DNA of 64,000 nucleotides, taken from Paenacidovorax monticola (GTDB taxonomy: Bacteria > Pseudomonadota > Gammaproteobacteria > Burkholderiales > Burkholderiaceae_C). Below, piece after piece: positions 31,233-39,119 of the stretch (within the stretch, counting starts at the first letter, position 1; each line of letters starts with the position of its first letter). The notes under the pieces were generated by a model. It had not been told where the DNA came from. It saw only the letters and a program-made list of their open reading frames with translations, and did no database searches. The DNA lies in assembly GCF_014489595.1 (NCBI RefSeq), contig NZ_CP060790.1, positions 1,178,001-1,242,000 on the forward strand. The letters are read 5' to 3'. Both the position numbers and the translations under genes were made by a program.

Positions 31233-32288
31233 ATGGCCATCAACGAAGACAAACTCAACGAGTTCATGGCGCGCTTCGTCGGCGACATCGGTGCCGTGAT
31301 GCACGCCGCCACCGTCGCGGTGGGTGACCAGCTGGGCCTGTACAAGGCCCTGGCCGAAGGCCCCGCCACCGCCGAGGAGCTTGCCCGGCGCACCCAGACC
31401 GACGCGCGCTACCTGCGCGAATGGCTCTCGGCCCAGGCGGCCAGCGGCTATGTGCAGTACGACCCGGCCAGCCAGCGCTTCTCGATGACCGAGGAGCAGG
31501 CCTTCGCGCTGGCCCAGGAAGGCAGTCCGGCCTTCATCGCAGGGGCCTTCCAGATCGCGGTCGCGCAGTTCAAGGCCATTCCCAAGATGGCGCAGGCCAT
31601 GCGCACCGGGCTCGGCCTGGGCTGGCATGAGCACGATCCGTCCCTGTTCCAGGGCACCGAACGCTTCTTCCGCCCCGGCTACGCGGCCAACCTCGTGAGC
31701 CAGTGGATTCCCGCGCTCGACGGCATGGAGTCCATGCTGCAGCGCGGCGCCCGCGTGGCCGATGTGGGCTGCGGCCACGGCGCCTCCACGGTGTTGCTGG
31801 CGCAGGCCTACCCGGCGTCGAGCTTCGTGGGCTTCGACTACCACGCACCGTCCATCAATCAGGCGCGTGCGGCCGCCCAGGCGGCGGGCCTGGGCGAGCG
31901 CGTCCGCTTCGACGTGGCCAGCGCCAAGGACTTTCCGGGCGAAGGCTACGACATGGTCGCCATGTTCGACTGCCTGCACGACATGGGCGACCCGGTGGGC
32001 GCCTCGGCCCACGTCAAGCGCAGCCTCAAGCCCGATGGCACCTGGCTGATCGTCGAGCCCTTCGCCAACGACCGGCTCGAGGACAACCTCAACCCCGTGG
32101 GCCGCGTGTTCTATTCGGCCTCCACCTTCATCTGCACGCCCGCGTCGCGGTCGCAGGAGGTAGGCCTGTGCCTGGGCGCGCAGGCCGGCGAGGAGCGCAT
32201 GCGCCAGGTGGTGACCGAAGGCGGCTTCACGCGCTTTCGCCGCGCGGCCCAGACGCCCTTCAACCTCGTCTACGAGGCCCGTCCCTGA
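31233..32288 (+). CDS. SAM-dependent class I methyltransferase with winged-helix N-domain
   Basis: A 351-residue protein. Residues 1-110 form a dimerisation/winged-helix domain (LGLYKALAEGPATAEELARRT, LREWLSAQAASGYVQYD) as in O-methyltransferase-like proteins. The SAM site is at ARVADVGCGHGASTVLLAQ near residue 175, followed by VGFDYHAPSI (acidic motif II) and MVAMFDCLHDMGDP. This matches the Rv2258c-like group of transcriptional-regulator-type methyltransferases; the substrate is unknown. CAGGAGG lies six bases before the ATG. A DUF1059 gene follows 17 bp downstream. Confidence 0.8.
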   Translation: MAINEDKLNEFMARFVGDIGAVMHAATVAVGDQLGLYKALAEGPATAEELARRTQTDARYLREWLSAQAASGYVQYDPASQRFSMTEEQAFALAQEGSPAFIAGAFQIAVAQFKAIPKMAQAMRTGLGLGWHEHDPSLFQGTERFFRPGYAANLVSQWIPALDGMESMLQRGARVADVGCGHGASTVLLAQAYPASSFVGFDYHAPSINQARAAAQAAGLGERVRFDVASAKDFPGEGYDMVAMFDCLHDMGDPVGASAHVKRSLKPDGTWLIVEPFANDRLEDNLNPVGRVFYSASTFICTPASRSQEVGLCLGAQAGEERMRQVVTEGGFTRFRRAAQTPFNLVYEARP

Positions 32289-32305
32289 AAGAAAAGGAGC
32301 ACACC

Positions 32306-32524
32306 ATGACACGCCAGTACATCGACTGCCGGGAGTACCCGAGCGACACGCACTGCAGCGTCGCCATCAGCGCCGACACCCCCAAGGAATTGCTGGAGGC
32401 CGCCGTGCAGCATGCCGTTACGGTGCATGGCCACGAGGACACGCCCGAGTTGCGGCACCAGTTGGTCAGCCTGTTCAAGCCGGGCACACCGCCCATGGAG
32501 ATGCCTGCCGCCAGGACGCTGTAA
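32306..32524 (+). CDS. DUF1059 small protein
   Basis: A 72-residue protein starting TRQYIDCREYPSD, with the conserved Asp-Cys and the STP/ADTPKELLEAAVQHAVTVHGH helix of DUF1059. AAAGGAG precedes the ATG. It appears co-transcribed with the methyltransferase. Function unknown; the single Cys and His residues could bind a metal, which is a guess. Confidence 0.8.
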   Translation: MTRQYIDCREYPSDTHCSVAISADTPKELLEAAVQHAVTVHGHEDTPELRHQLVSLFKPGTPPMEMPAARTL

Positions 32525-32532
32525 GTTTGCTA

Positions 32533-32587
32533 CATTAAAAATAGCAACCAGCGCTTGCCATACAAGCGCCAGAGCCCGAAGCCTCTT
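32533..32587 (-). repeat. Dispersed palindromic repeat copy, intergenic
   Basis: Read on the minus strand: GGGCTCTGGCGCTT, a 7-bp stem (32551-32557 with 32563-32569, 5-nt loop), CAAGCGC, then GGTTGCTATTTTTAATGTAGC. It lies between the DUF1059 gene and the convergent YeeE gene and could act there as a terminator because a T-run follows the stem on the minus strand. It is the least constrained copy of the family in this window. Confidence 0.7.
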
Positions 32588-33776
32588 ATAGCCTGGCCCT
32601 GGCGCGAATGCCCAGGCCCACGGCCGCGAGCACCGCCACGGCGAACACCCAGCCCGACAGCGCCCCGGCGATGCTGCCCGACAGCAGCGTGCCGATGGTG
32701 CAGCCCAGGCCCGTCATCGCCCCCCAGCCCAGCAGCACGCCGCCGCCCAGGCCGCGCGCCGCATCGCGCAGCGTAGGCCGGCGCGGCGCGAACTGGCAGC
32801 TTGCCAGCGCCGCCACGAAGGCCCCCGCCACCAGCCCCGCAAGCAGCAGCGCATGGGGTGTGAGCCCGTTGGCCTGAGGCGCCGTGGCGCAGCCCGCGAA
32901 GCCGTCGAGCCCGTGCAGCCGCTCGGGAATCCAGCCCTGCCCCTGCGCCAGCGCGCGCGCCGCGCTGCCCAGCGTGGTGGTCACGCCCAGCGGCCGCATG
33001 CGCACCGTCACCAAGGCCGCGATCAGGCCCACGGCCAGGCCGCCCACCCAGTAGGGCCAACGCCCCGTCCACAGCCCGCGCCACACGGCCGCGAGCGGCG
33101 GCACGCCGAATGCAGCCGGCGCATCGCCCTGGCTGCGCGCGAAACCGCGCCACAGCCAGGCCGCCGCCAGCGCCAGCACCGCGAGCTGCAGCGCCAGCGC
33201 ACCCGCATAGCCCAGGTGCGCGGGCAGCCAGACCACGGGCGCATCGGCCACGGCCAGGCTGTAGAGCGGGTTCCAGGTCCAGAACCCCAGCCCGAAGCCC
33301 AGGGCCGCGCCGAGCAGCGCGAACGGCGCCACGGGCGAGCCCTCTGCCAGCCGGTACCAGTGCGCGCTGATGCACGAGCCCGACACCACCATGCCCGCGC
33401 CGAATGCCAGCCCGGCAGCCACCAGCACCCAGCTCACGGGGCCCACATGCATGTCGGGCGGCAGCAGCCCCGGCCGGGGTGCGGGCACCCAGCTGCCCAG
33501 CACCACGAAGGTGGCCGCGCTGCCCACCGCGAGCGCAAGCACGATGGCCAGCAGCCCGCGCGGGTCGCGCGCCTCGAACCAGTCGCGCGCATGGCAGTAG
33601 AAGCAAAAGCGCGTGCGCTGCAGCACCAGCCCCAGCACCCCGCCCACCACCAGCGCGAACACCAGCGTGCGCCCGCCCTCGCGCGCGAGCAGCCAGGGCG
33701 GCAGCAGCCCCCACGCACCCGCCAGCACCAGCACGGCCATGGCCGGCTGAACCCATTCCCTGCATTGCAACGCCAT
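32586..33776 (-). CDS. YeeE/YedE (TsuA-type) sulfur-compound transporter
   Basis: A 396-residue membrane protein with about ten helices. The Cys-bearing motifs of thiosulfate transporters of the YeeE family are present: RFCFYCHARDW, SGSCISAHWY, FAGCATAPQ, and MTGLGCTIGTLLSG. In characterised homologues these cysteines relay thiosulfate through the membrane. ATG 33776 is taken because of GAGGAATGC just upstream. A sulfurtransferase gene lies upstream on the same strand, supporting a sulfur role. A strong terminator hairpin ends only about 20 bp before the start codon. Confidence 0.85.
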   Translation of the reverse strand: MALQCREWVQPAMAVLVLAGAWGLLPPWLLAREGGRTLVFALVVGGVLGLVLQRTRFCFYCHARDWFEARDPRGLLAIVLALAVGSAATFVVLGSWVPAPRPGLLPPDMHVGPVSWVLVAAGLAFGAGMVVSGSCISAHWYRLAEGSPVAPFALLGAALGFGLGFWTWNPLYSLAVADAPVVWLPAHLGYAGALALQLAVLALAAAWLWRGFARSQGDAPAAFGVPPLAAVWRGLWTGRWPYWVGGLAVGLIAALVTVRMRPLGVTTTLGSAARALAQGQGWIPERLHGLDGFAGCATAPQANGLTPHALLLAGLVAGAFVAALASCQFAPRRPTLRDAARGLGGGVLLGWGAMTGLGCTIGTLLSGSIAGALSGWVFAVAVLAAVGLGIRARARL

Positions 33777-33786
33777 GCATTCCTCG

Positions 33787-33816
33787 GCAAAAAAAGAGGC
33801 CCGCACGAAGCGGGCC
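33787..33816 (-). terminator. Intrinsic terminator between sulfurtransferase and yeeE-like genes
   Basis: A 7-bp GC stem (33798-33804 with 33810-33816, loop of 5) is followed on the minus strand by a run of seven T at about 33795-33789. It ends transcription from the sulfurtransferase gene, or partly attenuates it, since the YeeE start codon is only about 12 bases beyond the T-run. Confidence 0.8.
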
Positions 33817-33890
33817 CAAAGGAGACTACCTCAATAGAAGCCGACAAAAACGGGCCTGCGGCAATCACGGGGGCAGGCCCACGCCCCGCA

Positions 33891-34844
33891 TCACTTGGCA
33901 GCCCAGACCGTGCCTGCCGGGTTGTTGATGGGCACGCCCACGGCGTTGCCGTATTCGGTCCATGAGCCGTCGTAGTTCTTGACCTGGTAGCCCAGAATCC
34001 TGGACAGCGCGAACCAGCTGTGGCTGGAGCGCTCGCCGATGCGGCAGTAGGTGATCACGGGCTTGCTGCCATCGATGCCCACGCCCGCGTAGAGCTTCTT
34101 CAACTCCTCGGGCGGCTTGAACGTGCCGTCCTCGCGCACGGCCTGGCCCCAGGGCACGTTCACGGCGCCAGGCACATGGCCTGCGCGGATCGCCAGCTCG
34201 GGCACGCCCGACGGCGCGAACACCTTGCCCGTGTACTCGTCAGCCGAGCGGATGTCCACGAGCCTGGCGTCGCTCTTGCCCTCGGCCGCCGCCAGCACGT
34301 CGGGCAGGCGCGCGCGCAGCTGGGTGTTGATCGGGGCCACGCGGTAGGTGGTGGCGGCGTATTCGGGGGCGCGGTTGTTCAGCGGCCGGCCCTCGGCTTC
34401 CCACTTCTTGCGCCCGCCGTCGAGCAGCTTGACGTTCTTCACGCCGTAGAGGTCGAACACCCAGGCGCCCCAGGCCGCGAACCAGTTGTTGGTGTCGCCG
34501 TAGAGCACCACCGTGGTGTCGGGGCCCACGCCGGCCTTGGACAGCAGGGCCTCGAACGCCTCCTTGCCCACGATATCGCGGCGCACCTTGTCGTTGAGAT
34601 CGTTGTGCCACGAGAAGTTGACGGCGCCCGGCACATGGGCACGCTCGTAGAGCCCCGGGTTCACGCTGACCTCGACCACGCGCACCTTGGCGTTGTCGAG
34701 GTTCTGGGCCAGCCAGTCGGTGGTCACCAGCGGCCCGGGCGGCACGGGCGTGGCCGCCAGGGCCGCGCCGCACAATGCCAGGCCCGGCAGCAGGGCCAGC
34801 CAGGGGCGGCGGGGCGCGGGTCGGAAGGCGGGCGGCGTGCTCAT
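33891..34844 (-). CDS. Exported thiosulfate sulfurtransferase (two rhodanese domains)
   Basis: A 317-residue protein with a cleavable signal (LALLPGLALCGAALA, cut near residue 31) and two rhodanese domains (about 40-165 and 180-310). Only the C-terminal domain has the active-site loop with Cys (TYCRIGERSSH, Cys near residue 277), as in SseA-type tandem rhodaneses. It should act in the periplasm on thiosulfate or a persulfide. Position upstream of the YeeE transporter suggests it prepares or uses the same sulfur compound. Confidence 0.86.
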   Translation of the reverse strand: MSTPPAFRPAPRRPWLALLPGLALCGAALAATPVPPGPLVTTDWLAQNLDNAKVRVVEVSVNPGLYERAHVPGAVNFSWHNDLNDKVRRDIVGKEAFEALLSKAGVGPDTTVVLYGDTNNWFAAWGAWVFDLYGVKNVKLLDGGRKKWEAEGRPLNNRAPEYAATTYRVAPINTQLRARLPDVLAAAEGKSDARLVDIRSADEYTGKVFAPSGVPELAIRAGHVPGAVNVPWGQAVREDGTFKPPEELKKLYAGVGIDGSKPVITYCRIGERSSHSWFALSRILGYQVKNYDGSWTEYGNAVGVPINNPAGTVWAAK

Positions 34845-35097
34845 CGGTCAGTCCTTTCGGCAAGGCCCTCGTCAAGCCGGGGGCGGCGGCACCGGCGCCC
34901 ATGCACCGGTATAGGCACTGTAGGCGGCGCCCGGCCTCCCACCAAGCGACCAAAACGCAGATGCTTATGCGCCGTGCGCTGCTGGGTGGCTGCACCTTGG
35001 TTCCGTCATGGAGCTGCCATGCGAGGGCACTACACTACGCGCGCCTGCGGCCTGGGAGCGCTCCGTCCGCCGCGCCCGCACAAGAACACGCCACACC

Positions 35098-36443
35098 ATG
35101 CGCCTCCTTCTCTCCCTCCGGCCCGGCCCCACGGCCGCACTGCTGGCCCTGCTGTGCAGCACGGCACACGCCCAGGACACCGCCGCCCCCACGCCCGAAG
35201 ACTGGAGCGTGCACGCGCAGGCCACCTACATCTGGCAGGCCAAGCCCGCCTTCCACGCGCCCTACAGCGGCATGAACAGCCTGTCGGCCGCCCGGGAGAA
35301 GAGCTACTCGTTCACCTCCACGCTGTTCCTGGGCTACCGGCTGGCCGAAAACACGGGGCTGTACTTCAACCCCGAGCTGGTGCAGGGCGTGCCCATGTCC
35401 AACCTCACGGGCCTGGGGGGCTCACCAACTCCGAGCTGCAGAAGACCGCAGGCTCCAACCCCAAGCTGTACCGCGCGCGCCTGTTCGTGCGACACACCTG
35501 GGGCCTGGGCGGCGAGCGCGAGGCCGTGCCCGGCGAGGCCAACCAGCTTGCAGGCTTCCAGGAAAAGCGCCGGCTCGTGCTCACGGCGGGCAACTTCGCG
35601 GCCTCGGACATCTTCGACGCCAACGATCAGGCCCACGACGGTCGCACCCAGTTCATGAACTGGTCCCTGCTGACCCATGGCGCCTGGGACTTCGCGGCCG
35701 ACGCGCGCGGCTACTCCTGGGGCGCCGCGCTCGAGTACTACCACGACGACTGGGTGCTGCGCGCGGGCCGCTTCATGCAGCCGCGCGAGTCCAACGGCCT
35801 GCAGCTTGACCGCTCCATCTTCCGGCGCCACGGCGACCAGGTGGAACTGGAGCGCAACTACGAACTGGGCGGCCAGCCAGGCCGCTGGCGCGTGCTGGCC
35901 TTCCGCAACGTGGCGCGCATGGGGCGCTTCCAGGATGCCATCGACTGGGGCCGCGCGAACCAGACCGCCCCAGCCATGGACGCGGTGCGCACGCAGCACA
36001 GCAAGCAGGGCTGGGGCCTGAGCCTGGAACAGGCCCTGACCCCGCAGGTGGGCCTGTTCGCGCGCTGGTCACGCAGCGACGGCCGCAGCGAAGCCTACGC
36101 CTTCGCGGAGATCGACCAGTCCTTCTCGGTGGGCGCGACGCTCGGCGGAGCACTCTGGGGCCGAGATGCCGACGCGCTCGGCCTGGCCTACGCGCGCAAC
36201 GGCCTCTCGGGAGCGCACCGCGAGTACCTGGCGCTGGGCGGCCACGGCTTCTTCGTGGGCGATGGCCGCTTGAGCTACCGCCCCGAGCAGATCTTCGAAA
36301 CCTACTACCGCTGGAGCCTGCCCTCCGTGCGCGGCGTGGACAGCGCCGTGAGCCTGGGCTGGCAACACATCCGCAACCCCGCCTACAACGCGGACCGCGG
36401 GCCCGTGAACGTCTATACCGCACGCTTTCACGCCGAGTTCTGA
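35098..36443 (+). CDS. OprB-family carbohydrate porin (one frameshift near 35415)
   Basis: About 448 residues after repair. Signal peptide MRLLLSLRPG...STAHA, then WSVHAQATYIWQAKPAFHAPYSG, a segment typical of carbohydrate-selective OprB porins, many alternating beta strands and a C-terminal Phe (FHAEF), the outer-membrane assembly signal. The frame changes at GGGGGG 35415-35420; one more G joins NLTGLGG to LTNSELQKTAG. The start has no strong Shine-Dalgarno. The 253 bp to the divergent sulfurtransferase gene hold no other gene. Confidence 0.8.
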
Positions 36444-36460
36444 GCCGGCCTTGCCGCCCC

Positions 36461-36466
36461 TATAAT
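36461..36466 (+). promoter_or_regulatory. -10 box of the tRNA-Gly promoter
   Basis: A perfect TATAAT starts 16 bp before the mature tRNA 5' end. The -35 region 17 bp upstream (TTCTGA) is weak. Confidence 0.6.
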
Positions 36467-36476
36467 GGCGAGCTTC

Positions 36477-36550
36477 GCGGGTGTAGTTCAATGGTAGAAC
36501 GGCAGCTTCCCAAGCTTCATACGAGGGTTCGATTCCCTTCACCCGCTCCA
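36477..36550 (+). tRNA. tRNA-Gly (anticodon CCC)
   Basis: A 74-nt tRNA with encoded CCA. Acceptor arm GCGGGTG pairs with CACCCGC (36540-36546), discriminator T, then CCA. D-arm GTTC...GAAC, T-arm GAGGG/CCCTT with TTCGATT loop. The anticodon loop TTCCCAA gives CCC. The anticodon stem GCAGC/GCTTC has one C-U mismatch (pair 28-42), which I believe also occurs in related betaproteobacteria. Genes after it differ in style from those before it, but no direct repeat of the tRNA 3' end was found. Confidence 0.95.
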
Positions 36551-36819
36551 AATCCCCCATCCAGGGCCGAGCCATCGGCACGGGAGTAGTCCTCTCTGTA
36601 ATGGCCATGCTTCCACTCCCCGCCCAAGGGCGTTGGATGCGCGCTCACAACCCATCGGCCCGCCGGCAAGCCACACTCCATGGCCCGCTCTGCGGCTTCT
36701 GTCTTTCCATCTCCTCTGCTGGCGGCCAGGCATGGGCCTTGCGCCGTGCGGAATCGGCATGTAGAGCCGTATTTCGTTAGGCAGCCGCTCTCCGAAATGT
36801 CATTGCGCAAGGCACGCCC

Positions 36820-37410
36820 ATGAAACAGATACCAACGGTCGATGCCGCTGTTTCGCCCGCTGCACGATCCGGGCTGCCCTACTCGCCGGGCGCGATGCTG
36901 CGCCGCTGGCGCATGCTGCGTCGGATCAAGCAGGAGCATGCAGCGCAATTGTTCGGCGTGTCGCAATCGACCGTGTCCCGCTGGGAGTCCGGCATCCAGT
37001 CGGTCTCTCGGGACGAACTGGTCCGGATCGAGGGATTCTTCGCCGCACGCCTGGACTCGGCCGCCGACTACGCTCTGGAGCGCCTTGTGAGCCACAGCAC
37101 GCAGCCGGTTCACCTCGTATGTGATCTCACCCATCGGCTGCTTGCTTGTTCCTCGCCACGGGCGGCAGAGTTTGCCTCGCCGCTCCCGGAGTTGATGGGC
37201 CGGTCGCTATGGCCGTTTGCCACCGCTGAAATCGTGGCACGCGAACAGTCGCTCCGCGACGCGGGGTGGCACGACCATGCCACGCCCTCCATCGAATTCG
37301 ACACCGGCTGCAACACGTCGGCGCAGGTGCCGATCCGCATGAGCCGCTGCCGATGGACGCGCCTGACCCTGTCGGACGGCACGGTTGCACGCCTGGTAGA
37401 GACGCTTTGA
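36820..37410 (+). CDS. XRE-type regulator with C-terminal PAS-like domain
   Basis: A 196-residue protein. Residues 24-72 form a Cro/C1-type helix-turn-helix (LRRWRMLRRIKQEHAAQLFGV, then SQSTVSRWESG). The rest (about 90-196) has a PAS-like strand-helix pattern with VHLVCDLTHRLLACS. No close named family is recognised. It lies just behind tRNA-Gly, and an HD-domain gene follows. The 269 bp between the tRNA and this start show no gene. It may control the HD gene through the palindrome at 37436. Confidence 0.7.
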   Translation: MKQIPTVDAAVSPAARSGLPYSPGAMLRRWRMLRRIKQEHAAQLFGVSQSTVSRWESGIQSVSRDELVRIEGFFAARLDSAADYALERLVSHSTQPVHLVCDLTHRLLACSSPRAAEFASPLPELMGRSLWPFATAEIVAREQSLRDAGWHDHATPSIEFDTGCNTSAQVPIRMSRCRWTRLTLSDGTVARLVETL

Positions 37411-37435
37411 CGGGACCGTCGGCCTGGCCCGGAGC

Positions 37436-37456
37436 CCACGCATAATTTATGCGTGG
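37436..37456. promoter_or_regulatory. Perfect 10-bp palindrome upstream of the HD gene
   Basis: CCACGCATAA-T-TTATGCGTGG, a 21-bp perfect inverted repeat with a one-base centre, lies 26 bp after the XRE gene stop and 58 bp before the HD gene start. Such symmetry without a loop fits a dimeric repressor operator better than a terminator. The XRE regulator is the obvious candidate. Confidence 0.55.
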
Positions 37457-37514
37457 AACGCGGGAGCCGCGCACCGTATGCTGATCGACCGACAAGATAT
37501 TCGAGGTAGATCTT

Positions 37515-38099
37515 ATGGATGGTGCGCTGGTTGACGGCCGACTGAATTTTCTGCGTGCCTGTGAGCGGTTGAAGGATGTGCTGCGCAGCGGCCACACATC
37601 GACGGGACGGCGCGAGAGCACGGCGGAGCACAGTTGGAGGCTGGGCCTGATGGCAATGGTCTTCATGGACCAGTTGGGTGACATCGACCGCGCCAGGGTG
37701 CTGGAGCTTTGCCTGGTGCACGACCTGGGCGAAGCGCTGGGAGGAGATGTGCCGGCGCCCCAGCAGCCTGCGGGCGGCAGCAAGGACGCCACCGAGCGCC
37801 GTGATCTGCTGAAAATATGCGAGACGCTGGACCCGGCGATGCGCGAGAAGATCGTCGGGCTGTGGGACGAGTATGCGCAGGCCGCCACGCCGGAAGCACG
37901 CGCCGTGAAAGCGCTCGACAAACTCGAAACCATCCTGCAGCACACGCAGGGCGCCAATCCCCCGGGCTTCGACTACGCGTTCAATCTCGCCTATGGACAG
38001 AAGTACACGAAGGCCCTGCCGGTCCTCGAAGTGCTCCGAGGTCGGATAGACAATGCGACGCGTGCCCGCATGGCCCGGCCGGACGGCTCACGGGAGTGA
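37515..38099 (+). CDS. HD-domain phosphohydrolase (YfbR/HDDC2-like)
   Basis: A 194-residue protein with the metal-binding HD pattern: ESTAEHSWRL (His near residue 40), LVHDLGEALGGDVPA (HD near 75) and VKALDKLETIL (Asp near 139). This arrangement matches 5'-deoxynucleotidase-like HDDC2/YfbR proteins that dephosphorylate deoxynucleoside monophosphates. Substrate not proven. Its 3' end overlaps the convergent GlxA-family gene by 12 bp. Confidence 0.8.
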   Translation: MDGALVDGRLNFLRACERLKDVLRSGHTSTGRRESTAEHSWRLGLMAMVFMDQLGDIDRARVLELCLVHDLGEALGGDVPAPQQPAGGSKDATERRDLLKICETLDPAMREKIVGLWDEYAQAATPEARAVKALDKLETILQHTQGANPPGFDYAFNLAYGQKYTKALPVLEVLRGRIDNATRARMARPDGSRE

Positions 38100-39029
38100 G
38101 CGGGTGGACCGCCGAACCGCCTGTGGAGGCTGTCCAAAGGCGCGCAGAAATGCGTGCCGCATGCGGTCGCGGTCGCCAAATCCCGTCTGCTGGGCCACAG
38201 CGTCCAGTGTCTGGTCCGTGTCCTCCATCAGGCTCCGCGCCACCTCCAGCCGCATGTGCTCGATCGCCCTTGCCGGCGACTGTCCTGTTTCACGCGCGAA
38301 CACGCGCGAGAACTGCCGGGCCCCCAGAGCGGCCACGCCCGCCAGTTCTTCCACGTCCAATCGGTTGGCAAGGTTCCGTCTTGCATAGGTGAGAACGGCC
38401 TGGATCCGGTCCGACTTGGGTTCAAGCTCCAGAAGGGTCGAGAACTGCGACTGCCCGCCAGAGCGCCGGTGGTACATGACCAATGTTCTGGACACCGCCC
38501 GTGCGATGTCGGCGCCCAGATCCCGCTCGACGAAGGCCACGGCCAGGTCGAGGCCCGCCGTCATCCCGGCCGAGGTCCAGACGGGACCGTCCTCCACGAA
38601 GATGCGGTCCTCTTCGATCCTGGCCTGGGGATAGCGGCGCTGCAGCTCCCGCGCCCGGGCCCAGTGCGTTGTCGCACGCCGGCCATCGAGCAAACCGGCC
38701 TCCGCCAGCACAAACGCGGCCGTGCAAACGGCAGCGATTCGGCCGACCCGCCCCACCGCTCGCTGGAGAAAGCGCAGCGTCCGCGGCGTGCAAGCCTCCA
38801 CGCCACCACCGATGAGGATGAGGTCGAGGTGGCGATTGGACAGCGCCTCGGTCTCCACGCCCAGCCCCAGGCAGCCCCAAACCAATCCCCCGGTGTCCGA
38901 GAGCATGACCAGGTCGTAGAACGGCTTCCCCGCCTGCTGATTGGCGGCACTGAACACCGCCGTCATCGCCAGGCTCATCGGGGAAAAACCGGAATGGAGC
39001 AGAAAGCCGATGGTCGGCATGCCATGCAC
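38088..39029 (-). CDS. GlxA-type AraC regulator with DJ-1/PfpI domain
   Basis: A 313-residue regulator. Residues 1-165 form a DJ-1/PfpI-like amidotransferase fold (IGFLLHSGFSPMSLA, LILIGGG, AAVCTAAFVLAEAGLLDGRRATTHW, with the Cys at the nucleophile elbow). Residues about 210-305 hold two AraC helix-turn-helix motifs (LDVEELAGVAALGARQFSRVF and LDAVAQQTGFGDRDRMRHAF). A divergent MFS exporter gene starts 90 bp away and is the likely target. Confidence 0.87.
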   Translation of the reverse strand: MHGMPTIGFLLHSGFSPMSLAMTAVFSAANQQAGKPFYDLVMLSDTGGLVWGCLGLGVETEALSNRHLDLILIGGGVEACTPRTLRFLQRAVGRVGRIAAVCTAAFVLAEAGLLDGRRATTHWARARELQRRYPQARIEEDRIFVEDGPVWTSAGMTAGLDLAVAFVERDLGADIARAVSRTLVMYHRRSGGQSQFSTLLELEPKSDRIQAVLTYARRNLANRLDVEELAGVAALGARQFSRVFARETGQSPARAIEHMRLEVARSLMEDTDQTLDAVAQQTGFGDRDRMRHAFLRAFGQPPQAVRRSTRSLP

Positions 39030-39119
39030 CAGAATGTCTTAAAAGGACGTGATTATGACATTTGAGACTTTTGTCTTCAGCGATAGCCTCGTGGCACTCA
39101 CATCGCCAATGGGCCGTTC

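Noticed and set aside
36438..36443. TTCTGA as the -35 box of the tRNA-Gly promoter
   Set aside because: The spacing to TATAAT is right (17 bp), but only three of six bases match the consensus, so it is not called.
36477..36820. A tRNA-associated attachment site
   Set aside because: No second copy of the tRNA 3' end and no integrase gene were found downstream within the window.
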